Below, piece after piece: positions 44,118-52,981 of a DNA stretch of 64,000 nucleotides. The stretch is from assembly GCA_934122155.1 (NCBI GenBank), contig CAKOVX010000002.1, forward strand, positions 1 through 64,000. The letters are read 5' to 3'. How positions within the stretch are numbered: position 1 is the stretch's first letter; every line of letters begins with the position of its first letter. A program made the position numbers and the translations under genes. Source of the stretch: an uncultured Clostridia bacterium (lineage in GTDB: Bacteria; Bacillota; Clostridia; TANB77; CAG-508). Under the pieces are notes generated by a model. That model did not search any database. It was not told where the DNA came from and was given only the letters and a program-made list of their open reading frames with translations.

Positions 44118-45977
44118 TTATCCTCCTATGGCGTGGAATGGGCAAATATTTAAACACGTTCCACACTTAATACACTTCTCCTCATTAATATGATGTGTTT
44201 TACCTGGCTCTCCTGTAATTGCTCCAACTGGACAATTACGACTACATTTTGTACATCCTCTACACTTTTCAGGATCAATTTGTATTTTTGCTAATGCTTT
44301 ACATTCTCCTGTTCTGCATTTCTTTTCTTCTATATGCTCTAAGTATTCTTCTCTAAAATACTTTAGTGTTGAAATTACTGGATTTGGTGCTGATTGTCCT
44401 AATCCACATACTGAAGTCTTTGGTATGATTTTCGCCAATTCTTCTAATTTTTCTAAGTCTTGCTCTGTTGCTTCCCCATTAGTTATTTTTTCTAATATTT
44501 CAAGCATTCTTTTAGTTCCAATTCTACATGGCGTACACTTTCCACAAGACTCATCCACAGTAAATTCTAAGTAGAACTTAGCAATGTTTACCATACATTT
44601 TGTATCATCCATTACTATAAGTCCTCCTGAACCCATCATTGAACCTATTTGTTTTAATGATTCATAATCTATTGGTGTATCTAAATGCTCTTTTGGAATA
44701 CAGCCGCCTGAAGGTCCTCCAGTTTGTGCTGCTTTAAACTCTCTGTTATTTGGTATTCCTCCACCAATATCATAAACAATTTCTCTTAAGGTTGTTCCCA
44801 TTGGAACTTCAACTAACCCAATATTTACAACATTTCCACCTAACGCAAATACCTTTGTTCCTTTTGAGGTTTCTGTCCCAATACTTGAATACCATTCTGC
44901 TCCATTTAATATTATTCTTGTTATATTTGCATAAGTTTCAACATTATTTATCAATGTTGGTTTACCCCATAAACCTGAATTTGCAGGATATGGTGGTTTT
45001 AGTCTTGGTTGACCACGTTTTCCCTCAATAGATTCTAAAAGTGCTGTTTCTTCTCCACATACAAATGCTCCTGCACCTAATCTGATATCTACGTCAAAGC
45101 TGAAATTTGTTCCAAATATATTTTTACCAAGTAGCCCATAATTTCTTGCTTGTTTTATGGCTACTCTAAATCTATCTACAGCAATTGGATATTCAGCTCT
45201 TACATAAATATATCCTTGACTTGCACCAATTGCATAACCAGCAATTATCATTGCTTCTAATACAGAATGTGGATCTCCTTCTAAAATACTTCTATCCATA
45301 AATGCACCTGGGTCACCTTCGTCTGCATTACATACTACATATTTTTGTTCTGATTCTACTGCTTTAGTTAATGCCCATTTCTTACCTGTTGGAAATCCTG
45401 CTCCGCCCCTGCCTCTCAGTCCAGAATCTTCTATTGTTTTAATCACTTCATCTGGTGTCATTTCTAAAAGTACTTTCTCTAATGCTTTATATCCATCAAA
45501 AGCTATATATTCGTCAATATTTTCAGGGTCAATTTTTCCGCTATTTTGAAGAGCAATTCTTTTTTGTTTTTTATAAAAAGTTAAGTCATCTAATTTGTTT
45601 ACTCTAGTTCCACCTATGTCTTTGCATAATAGTCTTTCAACTATTTCGCCATCTATAATGTGCTTTTGTATAATCTCTTCACAGTCTTCTGGCTTTACCA
45701 TTGCATAAAATGTATCTTCTGGTCTAATAATTACTATTGGTCCTTTTGCACATAACCCAAAACATCCTGTTTGAATTACACTCACATTTTCTAGATTTTT
45801 CTCTTTTACTAATTTCTTAAAGTTTTCTATGACTTGTGTAGATTTTGAAGATGTACATCCTGTTCCATGGCATACTAAAATATGTTTTTCTCTTCCTCCA
45901 ACTGATGTATCCACTCTAATGTTTAGTTCTTTTCGCTTTTCTCCTCTTATTTTTCTTATCTCTTCTAGAGTTCTCAA
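44118..45977 (-). CDS. hydB: NADH-binding flavoprotein subunit of the hydrogenase (NuoF-like)
   Basis: This 619-residue subunit has an N-terminal thioredoxin-like [2Fe-2S] domain (VCHGTGCTSSK.. QTGCFGLCAKGP), as if HndB were fused on. A NuoF core follows with the FMN/NADH motifs GLRGRGGAGFPTGKKW (about 190-205) and CNADEGDPGAFMDR, then the cluster site SCGKCTPCRIGTKRM. The C-terminus carries two [4Fe-4S] motifs, CRGCTKCSRNCPVGAI and CIKCGTCLNICPFHAI. It exchanges electrons with NADH and is the site expected for flavin-based bifurcation. Confidence 0.96.
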   Translation of the reverse strand: MRTLEEIRKIRGEKRKELNIRVDTSVGGREKHILVCHGTGCTSSKSTQVIENFKKLVKEKNLENVSVIQTGCFGLCAKGPIVIIRPEDTFYAMVKPEDCEEIIQKHIIDGEIVERLLCKDIGGTRVNKLDDLTFYKKQKRIALQNSGKIDPENIDEYIAFDGYKALEKVLLEMTPDEVIKTIEDSGLRGRGGAGFPTGKKWALTKAVESEQKYVVCNADEGDPGAFMDRSILEGDPHSVLEAMIIAGYAIGASQGYIYVRAEYPIAVDRFRVAIKQARNYGLLGKNIFGTNFSFDVDIRLGAGAFVCGEETALLESIEGKRGQPRLKPPYPANSGLWGKPTLINNVETYANITRIILNGAEWYSSIGTETSKGTKVFALGGNVVNIGLVEVPMGTTLREIVYDIGGGIPNNREFKAAQTGGPSGGCIPKEHLDTPIDYESLKQIGSMMGSGGLIVMDDTKCMVNIAKFYLEFTVDESCGKCTPCRIGTKRMLEILEKITNGEATEQDLEKLEELAKIIPKTSVCGLGQSAPNPVISTLKYFREEYLEHIEEKKCRTGECKALAKIQIDPEKCRGCTKCSRNCPVGAITGEPGKTHHINEEKCIKCGTCLNICPFHAIGG

Positions 45978-45992
45978 ATCATTACTCCCTTC

Positions 45993-46469
45993 TTATTTAG
46001 TTATTAACTCATCTAAAACTTCATCAAGTTTTTTTACAGTAGCTCTTCCATAAACCTCTCCATTCACGGTAAATACAGGTGCTATCCCACATGCGCCTAG
46101 ACAACGAGTACTGTCTATTGAAAATTTTCCGTCTTCTGTTGTTTCTCCTTCTTTAATACCTAATCTTTCTTTTAATCTATTCATTAGTTTTTCAGAGCCT
46201 TTTACAAAACATGCAGTTCCTAAACATACTGAAATTGCATATTTTCCCTTTGGCTTTAATGTAAATCTAGAATAAAAAGTAATTACTCCATAAATTTCTG
46301 CCATTGGGATATTTAAGTATTCTGATATTTCATTTTGTGCAATTTGTGGAATATATCCATATTTGACTTGCACATCATTTAGTATAGGCACTAAATTATC
46401 TTTGGCTATTGTATATTGATTCAAAATTTCTTTTACTTCTTGTTTTAATTTTTGTTCTACACAATTCAT
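45993..46469 (-). CDS. hydC: NuoE-like [2Fe-2S] subunit of the hydrogenase
   Basis: This 158-residue thioredoxin-fold subunit has the [2Fe-2S] ligands in SVCLGTACFVKGS (about 80-92) and DSTRCLGACGIAPV (about 117-130). It starts MNCVEQKLKQEVKEILNQYT after AAGGAGGATT. It passes electrons between the flavoprotein and the hydrogenase subunit. It is the first gene of the operon, driven by the promoter at 46517-46545, and lies 15 bases before hydB. Confidence 0.95.
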   Translation of the reverse strand: MNCVEQKLKQEVKEILNQYTIAKDNLVPILNDVQVKYGYIPQIAQNEISEYLNIPMAEIYGVITFYSRFTLKPKGKYAISVCLGTACFVKGSEKLMNRLKERLGIKEGETTEDGKFSIDSTRCLGACGIAPVFTVNGEVYGRATVKKLDEVLDELITK

Positions 46470-46516
46470 TGGATCAAAATCCTCCTTGTATATTTGTATT
46501 TCATATTTACGAGTTT

Positions 46517-46545
46517 ATTATACCAAAACAGTAGTTTTTATACAA
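46517..46545 (-). promoter_or_regulatory. Promoter of the hydrogenase operon
   Basis: On the minus strand TTGTAT and TATAAT are separated by 17 bp, about 45 bases before hydC. Confidence 0.68.
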
Positions 46546-46555
46546 CAAAATACGA

Positions 46556-46589
46556 CAAAAAAATGAATGATAATAAATCATTCATTTTT
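46556..46589 (-). terminator. Terminator of the Rpn-type nuclease gene
   Basis: AAAAATGAATGAT-AATAA-ATCATTCATTTTT is a perfect 13-bp stem with T-runs on both strands. Confidence 0.88.
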
Positions 46590-46594
46590 CAATA

Positions 46595-47464
46595 TTATTG
46601 CTGTTTTTTCAATTTCTCAATTTCTTCCTTTGTTAGTCCAGTTGCTTTAATAATTACTTCTATTTCTACATCTGCTTTTAATAGATTCTTTGCTATTTGT
46701 TTTGTGCCTTTTTCAATTCCATCATCTACACCTTTTGCATATATTGCATGTTCATCTCTTATTGCTTTTTCTCTTAACTCTATTATTCTCTGCATTTTCT
46801 CATCTTCACTTATTCTATCTAGTTTTTCTACTGCTTCTTTTAAATTTTCATTTTCTTCCATTCTTCGTGCCACCCTTTCACTTTCTGGATTTTCCAAAAA
46901 CATTAGCCAATCTAGTAATTGGTCTTTTTCATTTTCCTTGCCACTTATTTTCGTTAGTTCAATTATATCAAGCTCGAACTTTTCTGTCAATATTAGCTTT
47001 TTAGCACTATTAGTCTCTATTATTTTCCATACACTGTGATATGCTAGCTCTTCTAAACCTTTTATATTAAAATCTGCTATTAGTATTATTATTGTTTTTT
47101 CTAGTTTCTTATAGTCCTCTCCTGCTCTGATTTGCTTTGTATACATTCTGGACCAATAGTATAATATTCTTTCAATAATATTGTTTTTATCTATTAGCTG
47201 CATCTCTATATTGCATTTTTCTTTTCCATCTAGTTCTGTTATTATATCAAGTACTCCCAATTTATCATCTTTTAATTCTTTTCTTAATATTGGATTTTTG
47301 TCTAATGATATTTTTTCTATTTTTCTTTTTAATATTTTTTCTAAAAAGTCTTTTGTTATATTTTCACTCCCTACTTCTCCAAATATTGCTTGAAATATTA
47401 TATCCATTTTTGGTGAAAATCTTTTAACTTTCTTTTTTGATTCTATATTATTAGGCTGTTTCAT
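46595..47464 (-). CDS. Rpn/PD-(D/E)XK family nuclease (putative transposase family)
   Basis: This 289-residue protein begins with FSPKMDIIFQAIFGEVGSEN, the family opening. It then has VLDIITELDGKEKCNIEMQL (about 69-88), in which D, E and Q form the PD-(D/E)XK core. The C-terminus is charged coiled coil, ending TKEEIEKLKKQQ. Rpn proteins are DNA endonucleases linked to recombination and, in some cases, phage defence. They are often multi-copy. The gene stands alone with its own terminator, and RBS GAGGAG precedes the ATG. Confidence 0.88.
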   Translation of the reverse strand: MKQPNNIESKKKVKRFSPKMDIIFQAIFGEVGSENITKDFLEKILKRKIEKISLDKNPILRKELKDDKLGVLDIITELDGKEKCNIEMQLIDKNNIIERILYYWSRMYTKQIRAGEDYKKLEKTIIILIADFNIKGLEELAYHSVWKIIETNSAKKLILTEKFELDIIELTKISGKENEKDQLLDWLMFLENPESERVARRMEENENLKEAVEKLDRISEDEKMQRIIELREKAIRDEHAIYAKGVDDGIEKGTKQIAKNLLKADVEIEVIIKATGLTKEEIEKLKKQQ

Positions 47465-47563
47465 CTATAAATTCTCCTCTAAATTTTGTATTTTAGTCGC
47501 ACTTTTGCAAAACAAATACACCTCTCATTCTTGCTAATTTATATTTTCATTGTTTGTGGAAAT

Positions 47564-47672
47564 CTTAAGATTTTAATTTTTGTAGAACTAATAATATTTG
47601 AAATAACATTGGCTTCAGATAATTATAGAAAATTAAAAATTTGATAATTAAGATTCTTAAATAATTCAAAGT
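47564..47672. repeat. AT-rich imperfect inverted repeat in a 340-base gap
   Basis: AATCTTAAGATTTTAATTTT on the left is loosely complementary to AAAATTAAAAATTTGATAAT plus TAAGATT on the right. Apart from this and the terminator at 47711-47755, I see no gene in 47465-47804. The AT bias makes chance pairing possible. Confidence 0.3.
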
Positions 47673-47710
47673 TCAATTAAAATATTGTTTTGAAAATAAT
47701 TTATTGCAAA

Positions 47711-47755
47711 ATAAAAAACGCAACTAAGTTAGTATTGTTATACTATACTTAATTG
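47711..47755 (-). terminator. Terminator of the DUF3048 gene
   Basis: On the minus strand GCAATTAAG..CTTAGTTGC forms a long imperfect stem followed by GTTTTTTAT. Confidence 0.78.
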
Positions 47756-47804
47756 CATTTTGCAAGTAAAATTATATGACAAATTTCAGCTTTTTTACCT
47801 ATAT

Positions 47805-48887
47805 TTATTCAAAACTAATTTTACTGTTTATTGGACAGATTTGAATAAATGTTTTTCCGTCATTTACTTTTATTTCGTTTCCTTCTAAGTCTTTATATAC
47901 TGTTTGGCTGCTTCTTGAGGTTTTGTAGCATTTAATTGGTATATATTTTCCATTTGTAATATAATAGCCGTCTAAAGTTTTTACATTATCTAATGTTTGT
48001 CTTCCTTTTCCACTTCCATCATCTAAAGTGGTGTTTTTACATTTTGTTATAATAATATTTTTAGTTTTTACTGTGTTTTTGGTATTCCAATCTGTTTGTT
48101 TATTATCTCTTGAGTATCTAATATATTCTTTACTTTCTTCATCATATTCATATCTTACTGTATTATATGCTGAATATGGAATTGTTACTGTATTTGCTAA
48201 GTTTGTAACTTTGCCTTCTGTTTCGCCTTCTGCTGGTTCTTCTCTTTTATCTGGCAAATTTACCTCATCAATCACATAGTTAAGTACTGTTTTTTTGCTA
48301 GTTGTAGTTCTAAATTCTTTGTTTTCAATAAGTTTTGTCAATTTAGCTGTTGAAGTTACAGCATTATGTGGAGCATATCTACTACTATCTCTCCAGAAGT
48401 CTGTTGCACTTTCATATATTCCATTTATATCATCTACATTTAATTTTGTAATATCTGCTTTTGCTTGTGGACTTTGACCATAATGTATGCAAATAGCGTC
48501 ATTTTCTAATACATAATCTAAGTAGTAATGTCTAGCACTTCTTAATGGCCCAATTTTGCTTATTTCCTTTCCTTTAATTACTGCCATTAATCTTGTTTCT
48601 CCGCCTTCAACAATCATTTCATATACTAAATCTGCTTGCTCTAGTCCCGCTTGTGGCATTGCATTTATATTATTGTCTATCATAAATGCAAGTGGTCTTT
48701 CAGTTCCTGCAAAGGTTTTTGGCTTTAATTCTTCTTTAGGTGTTTCTGGTACCGTATTTTCTGTACTTCCAACTTCTTGGCTATTTTTAAACTTTTCAAT
48801 TCCTAGCCATACACTTACTGCTAATATTGCTAACAACAATAATATTATTACTGGTTTTATACTTTTCTTAGATTTTTTTCTTAACAT
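47805..48887 (-). CDS. DUF3048 (YerB-like) extracytoplasmic protein
   Basis: The 360-residue protein has a basic N-terminus and one membrane helix (about 12-29, PVIILLLLAILAVSVWLG), then an outside domain. Family motifs are RPLAFMIDNNINAMPQAGLE (about 64-83), YEMIVEGGETRLMAV and the diagnostic GPLRSARHYYLD (about 112-123). The YerB family has no firmly established biochemical role. Wall- or spore-related functions have been suggested. There is no lipobox Cys here, so it is helix-anchored. It lies 16 bases after the kinase-phosphatase fusion gene. Confidence 0.9.
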   Translation of the reverse strand: MLRKKSKKSIKPVIILLLLAILAVSVWLGIEKFKNSQEVGSTENTVPETPKEELKPKTFAGTERPLAFMIDNNINAMPQAGLEQADLVYEMIVEGGETRLMAVIKGKEISKIGPLRSARHYYLDYVLENDAICIHYGQSPQAKADITKLNVDDINGIYESATDFWRDSSRYAPHNAVTSTAKLTKLIENKEFRTTTSKKTVLNYVIDEVNLPDKREEPAEGETEGKVTNLANTVTIPYSAYNTVRYEYDEESKEYIRYSRDNKQTDWNTKNTVKTKNIIITKCKNTTLDDGSGKGRQTLDNVKTLDGYYITNGKYIPIKCYKTSRSSQTVYKDLEGNEIKVNDGKTFIQICPINSKISFE

Positions 48888-48903
48888 ATAAAAGCATCTC
48901 CTT

Positions 48904-49650
48904 TTAAACTATTGCCATTGCTCCTCCATATAGTACAAGTACTAGTATGGTTGCAAAACACGCACTAAATATTACCTCTGATAATGTATGTTCTTTTGCT
49001 GCAATTCTACTTTCAGCTAGTAAAATGGCTGTTACTAATGATAACATTAAAATAACTATATTATCTGTTAATAACCAAATGAGTGTATTAGCAGCAAACC
49101 CAATAGCTGCATGTCCACTTGGAACTAACTTTGAGTTTAGTCCTTTATGTTTATTAGATTTTGCATATGCAACTAATGCTAGAGCTGCAATCATTACAAT
49201 TACCATTATTGCAAAAGATAAATGTACAGGATTACTTGTTACATTTTTCAAAAATGCTAAACCTATATCAGCCATTTTATCAAAAAATAAAAAGTATGCT
49301 ACTATTATTGCATTTATAGTTGTTATTACCACTCCTCCTGCTGCAACATCTTTGGCTATTTTTGCCTTTGGATGGTATACATCAACATATAAATCTACTA
49401 CTGTTTCAATTGCTGTATTTACCATTTCCGCAAATATAATAAGCACTATTGTAAATAAAAAACATAAAAACTCTGCACGATTCAAATTAAAAAATAAACT
49501 AACAATTACAACTATTACCGCTATTATTAATTGCTTTTTTATATTGCTTTGCGTTGTTGTTGCATATATTATTCCATTGAACGCATTTTTCCATGCATCT
49601 ATGAAACTATGGTTTTTTAGTTCTTTACTTTCCTCTTTTTTTTCTTTCAT
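48904..49650 (-). CDS. dgkA: Fused undecaprenol/diacylglycerol kinase and PAP2 phosphatase
   Basis: This 248-residue membrane protein has a DgkA domain at about 15-125 (helices plus AEMVNTAIETVVDL, 74-87, and AKDVAAGGV, 99-107). A PAP2 domain follows, with KLVPSGHAAIGFA (PSGH at 177-180) and SRIAAKEHTLSEV (SR-x5-H, 214-221). The kinase part would phosphorylate undecaprenol or diacylglycerol, and the phosphatase part would remove lipid phosphates. Both bear on recycling of the wall carrier lipid. The usual Asp after the second PAP2 His is Glu. It lies in the conserved ybeY neighbourhood, 19 bases downstream of it. Confidence 0.9.
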   Translation of the reverse strand: MKEKKEESKELKNHSFIDAWKNAFNGIIYATTTQSNIKKQLIIAVIVVIVSLFFNLNRAEFLCFLFTIVLIIFAEMVNTAIETVVDLYVDVYHPKAKIAKDVAAGGVVITTINAIIVAYFLFFDKMADIGLAFLKNVTSNPVHLSFAIMVIVMIAALALVAYAKSNKHKGLNSKLVPSGHAAIGFAANTLIWLLTDNIVILMLSLVTAILLAESRIAAKEHTLSEVIFSACFATILVLVLYGGAMAIV

Positions 49651-49669
49651 TTTTTCCTCTCTTTATTAA

Positions 49670-50161
49670 TCATCTAGTTATATTTAGCTTAGAAAGCACA
49701 TTTTCTTCTTTTTCTCTCATTTGAGCTTTTTCTTCATCTGTCATATGGTCATAGCCTCTTAAATGGTAAAAGCCATGTACCAACATATATGCAAATTCTC
49801 TTTCAAATCCATGTCCATATTCTTTGGCTTGTTCTTCTACTCTTTCAATAGAAATTATAATATCACCCATAATATCTTGTAACTGCTCATCTTGCATATT
49901 AAATTCTTCAGCAATCATTTTATCTAACTCATCTTTTTCAAACATAGGAAAAGAGAGTACATCAGTCTCTTTATCTATGTTTCTGTACTCTTTATTTATT
50001 TCTCTTATATTTTTAGGATCTGTTAATGTAACACAGATGTATAAAGAGGTAGGATTTATTCCCTCTACCTCAAAACATTTTTGTATTACTTTTTCAATTA
50101 TATTTTCTAATTTTTCGTCTGGTTTGATATCTTTCCAAACAATTTCTGTTGCAGGTTCCAT
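49670..50161 (-). CDS. ybeY: Endoribonuclease YbeY
   Basis: This 163-residue metalloenzyme matures the 3' end of 16S rRNA and takes part in ribosome quality control. The zinc motif is LVHGFYHLRGYDHMT (about 127-141), the H3-x5-H type signature of the family. Earlier, NKEYRNIDKETDVLSFPMFE (about 54-73) is also conserved. It starts MEPATEIVWKDIKP after GGAAAGTAAA. It sits 19 bases after the unknown 414-aa gene and before the dgkA fusion. Confidence 0.95.
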   Translation of the reverse strand: MEPATEIVWKDIKPDEKLENIIEKVIQKCFEVEGINPTSLYICVTLTDPKNIREINKEYRNIDKETDVLSFPMFEKDELDKMIAEEFNMQDEQLQDIMGDIIISIERVEEQAKEYGHGFEREFAYMLVHGFYHLRGYDHMTDEEKAQMREKEENVLSKLNITR

Positions 50162-50180
50162 TTTACTTTCCTTTACTTAT

Positions 50181-51425
50181 TTATGCATTTACTGCTTTTT
50201 TTGCTCTTCCTCTTTTTTTATGCTTTTTTGCTCCTTTAGTATATGTTCCTTCTGATATATAAGCATTTTTTAAATTCTTCATAGCATCTAATTCTACTAA
50301 CTTAGCATAATAAAATTGAATAATTTTATAGTATCTGTTTACATCTTTTCTTAATTTCTTTAAGTCATTTCTTAAGAATAGTACTTGTTTTTCTTTAACA
50401 TAATCAATATAATTTTTGTCTTTATTTTTTTGAATTTCTTGATATTGCCTATAAAACTCTTTATAGTTTTCTCTTTCAATAGGTTTATCCCAATAAATTT
50501 TAGTAGATAATAGTTTTACATTATATTCTTCAATTAGCATAATTAGTAAAGAATATGCTTTTTCTTGTTTACGAACTACTTTTGTATCAACAATTAAACT
50601 TCTTGTGTCATTTAATAATTTTTCATAGCATTGTTCAGCAACAATAAGAGGTAAACTGTGTGTAAATAATTTTCTACTTAAGTTTAGTAAAATCATATTT
50701 TTTTCAATTTTATCATTTTGGTCTAATTTACCTACTGTAAATTTTTCAAAGTTCTCATAATCTTCAAGAATTTCTTTGTAAATTTTATTTTCTGGTTCTT
50801 TTTTCATTTTTAATGGTAATATATTTTCAATATATTGCTCTAATGTATCAAATATTTTTGTGTATACTTCATCTTTTGCACTATGTGTTAAATTGTCAGC
50901 AAGTTTTATTGAATAATGCTTTAGTAGCCCTTTATATAATAATTCCATTTGATATACATATAAATTTTGATATCTTTTTAATAATTGCTCTTTGTTAAGC
51001 CCTTCTACTGTTTCATAGTCTAAATTTAATAAATACATTTGCTTTTTGTATTTATATTCTAAATATTCAGTTTCTTTTAGGTGAACTACTGAATAATATG
51101 ATGATAATGCATTTCTTTCAAATTCACTAGCTGTATCACTTTTAACTTTTTTATATATAGAATCCATTATATATTTATCTATTGATTCTAAATATAATGC
51201 ATATATATCTTCAAACCTTTTAGTAATTGCCTCTTGTTTTTCTTGGTCTTCTATTTTTTCGTTTGCTTTATAGTTTTCATAAGCTTTTAGTACATTATTT
51301 CTTTTTATCGAAATTAGCATTCCATTAATTCCGATTTTTGTTGGAGTTAATAACTTTGTAATTGTATTGCTAATTTTTGAAAAAAATGTTTTTTCTTGGT
51401 ATATTCTTAAACTTCTTTCTTCCAT
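50181..51425 (-). CDS. Hypothetical helical protein, 414 aa
   Basis: The start at 51425 (MEERSLRIYQEKTFFSKISN) is set by AAAGGAACAG nine bases upstream; an in-frame TTG at 51443 precedes that site. The protein is almost wholly helical, rich in Lys, Glu and Tyr, with no membrane helix, and ends in a very basic tail (KGAKKHKKRGRAKKAVNA) that could bind RNA or rRNA. I do not recognise it. It lies between yqfD and ybeY, where phoH and often the 7TM-HD gene yqfF stand in other Firmicutes. It has no P-loop, so it is not PhoH. Confidence 0.72.
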   Translation of the reverse strand: MEERSLRIYQEKTFFSKISNTITKLLTPTKIGINGMLISIKRNNVLKAYENYKANEKIEDQEKQEAITKRFEDIYALYLESIDKYIMDSIYKKVKSDTASEFERNALSSYYSVVHLKETEYLEYKYKKQMYLLNLDYETVEGLNKEQLLKRYQNLYVYQMELLYKGLLKHYSIKLADNLTHSAKDEVYTKIFDTLEQYIENILPLKMKKEPENKIYKEILEDYENFEKFTVGKLDQNDKIEKNMILLNLSRKLFTHSLPLIVAEQCYEKLLNDTRSLIVDTKVVRKQEKAYSLLIMLIEEYNVKLLSTKIYWDKPIERENYKEFYRQYQEIQKNKDKNYIDYVKEKQVLFLRNDLKKLRKDVNRYYKIIQFYYAKLVELDAMKNLKNAYISEGTYTKGAKKHKKRGRAKKAVNA

Positions 51426-51439
51426 GGCATCTGTTCCTT

Positions 51440-52621
51440 TCAAAATACTATTTTTTCTTTAGTCCCGATATTTTCAAGTACTTCGTAAATCACTTCAACT
51501 TCAACTTCGTCATTTAATTGACTTGCATTTATTTTTTTATCTATAATTGATTTATCTTCTATTTGTTCTTTTAATTCTTCTTCTGCTTTTTCAATAGCTA
51601 ATTGCTTTGCTTCTTCAAAAGTATATTGTACTTCTTGATTTTCGTACTCTTGATATGTTTTTTTATTTATTTCTATTGGCAGATAAAAATTTGAAAATAG
51701 TTTTAGTTTTTTACTCGTCTCTATTGTATCATAATTTTGAAATTTTGGAACCCCTTTTAGTAAATTTATTTCAAAATTATTTATCTTTACGGAATATTTA
51801 TTTTTCACGTTTCCTGTTTGGATTTTTTTTGTCTGATTTAGTTTTAATCTTTCTTTTTTTGAATACCATACTTTTGCTTGTACTTCGCCATTTGCATGTA
51901 CATAATGAATTCCTGTAAATTGTCCTTCAAGCCACCCTTGTACTAGTATTGTTCCTTTTGTAACTATATCTCCTTCTTTTACTACGGCTATGCCATTTTG
52001 CGCACTTATTTTAACTATCATTGCGTCTTTTGTTGCAACAATATTACAATACTCTTGTTCTTGTATGATATCTGGTTTTAAATCTGCCTCCACTACTTTT
52101 ACAATAGCATTTGTGCCTTTTATCTCTATCCCCATCCAAGCCAAGTCATCTCTTTTTAGTCTAACCTTATCTATTATTCTCTTAGTGTTTAAATTTATTT
52201 TAGTTGTTCCAATTTTAAAATTATTTTCTTCTAAATCTCGTAGAATTTCCTCTGATGAAATTTTGTCATTTCCAGTTACTTCAATATTCCATATAAAATT
52301 TGACAATGTTATAACTGCAAATATTAAAAGAATAAAAAATATAGCAAAAATCTTTCTTTTTTTATATTTATGTAGTATAAATGGCATTCCCTTTTTTTCT
52401 TGTATTTTTACTCTGCATTTTGTTTTTTGAGCAATATTTTTTATTCTTTTAAAATCTTTAATTCCAATGTTAACTTTTATAATTGTAGAATGTTTTCTTT
52501 GCATATTCCACAAAAATATTTTTTGGTTATTACAAATATTTATAAATCTTTCAATAAAATATCCCTCTACTACAATCGAAACGTAACCAAAAATATAACT
52601 TAATAGTATTTTGAAATACAT
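51440..52621 (-). CDS. yqfD: Sporulation protein YqfD
   Basis: This 393-residue protein has an N-terminal domain (MYFKILLSYIFGYVSIVVEG..), one strong membrane helix (about 92-112, IFAIFFILLIFAVITLSNFIW) and a large outside part beginning IEVTGNDKISSEEILRDLEE, with VVKEGDIVTKGTILVQGW. YqfD is a mother-cell sporulation protein of the sigma-E regulon, needed at a late stage. It pairs with yqfC 12 bases upstream, as in other spore formers. It overlaps slightly with the ribosome-site region of the next gene. Confidence 0.93.
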   Translation of the reverse strand: MYFKILLSYIFGYVSIVVEGYFIERFINICNNQKIFLWNMQRKHSTIIKVNIGIKDFKRIKNIAQKTKCRVKIQEKKGMPFILHKYKKRKIFAIFFILLIFAVITLSNFIWNIEVTGNDKISSEEILRDLEENNFKIGTTKINLNTKRIIDKVRLKRDDLAWMGIEIKGTNAIVKVVEADLKPDIIQEQEYCNIVATKDAMIVKISAQNGIAVVKEGDIVTKGTILVQGWLEGQFTGIHYVHANGEVQAKVWYSKKERLKLNQTKKIQTGNVKNKYSVKINNFEINLLKGVPKFQNYDTIETSKKLKLFSNFYLPIEINKKTYQEYENQEVQYTFEEAKQLAIEKAEEELKEQIEDKSIIDKKINASQLNDEVEVEVIYEVLENIGTKEKIVF

Positions 52622-52633
52622 TTTTTCCTCCTA

Positions 52634-52939
52634 TTACTCATCTGTAATTGTCTCAAAATCAATACTTTCTATCTTTCCTGTAACAAGTAAATCATCTGTT
52701 GTCATTTCTTCTAAGTAAAGTTCATATCCATTTATATTTAAAATTCCAATATATGTACTAATTCTAATATAAAAGTCCTGGTATTCTAGTATTCCCTTGT
52801 AGTTTTCTATTAACATTTTTTTAAAGCCAATTACAGTTACTTTTGGCAAATTAGTGGATATTTCTGGTGGAATTTCTAGTATTCGGCTTATTTTACTTTG
52901 TATACTTTTATCTTTTTTAGAACGCTTTTTCAAATTCAC
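52634..52939 (-). CDS. yqfC: Sporulation protein YqfC
   Basis: This 101-residue YabP/YqfC-family protein has a short basic start, then LEIPPEISTNLPKVTVIGFK (about 22-41) and a small beta domain ending VTGKIESIDFETITDE. It is a partner of YqfD in mother-cell sporulation. Family members resemble YabP, and the exact role is unclear. The gene order yqfC-yqfD is universal among spore formers and confirms the call. An AAAGGGATG site precedes the ATG. Confidence 0.92.
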   Translation of the reverse strand: MNLKKRSKKDKSIQSKISRILEIPPEISTNLPKVTVIGFKKMLIENYKGILEYQDFYIRISTYIGILNINGYELYLEEMTTDDLLVTGKIESIDFETITDE

Positions 52940-52981
52940 ATCATCCCTTTCATCTGTTAAAACTTAATTATTCTCTAGCTT

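Noticed and set aside
46595..47464. An insertion sequence at the Rpn-type gene
   Set aside because: The family was once called transposase-like, but I see no terminal inverted repeats or target duplication. It is treated as a stand-alone nuclease gene.
47465..47804. A hidden small gene or mobile element in the 340-base gap
   Set aside because: No frame with a ribosome site was found. The inverted repeat is imperfect and very AT-rich, so chance pairing cannot be excluded.
48947..49669. A 240-codon plus-strand frame opposite the dgkA fusion
   Set aside because: It is antisense to a protein with clear DgkA and PAP2 motifs and has no ribosome site. It is a low-GC shadow frame.
49824..50255. A 143-codon plus-strand frame opposite ybeY
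   Set aside because: ybeY on the other strand has its diagnostic zinc motif. The frame is a shadow of it.
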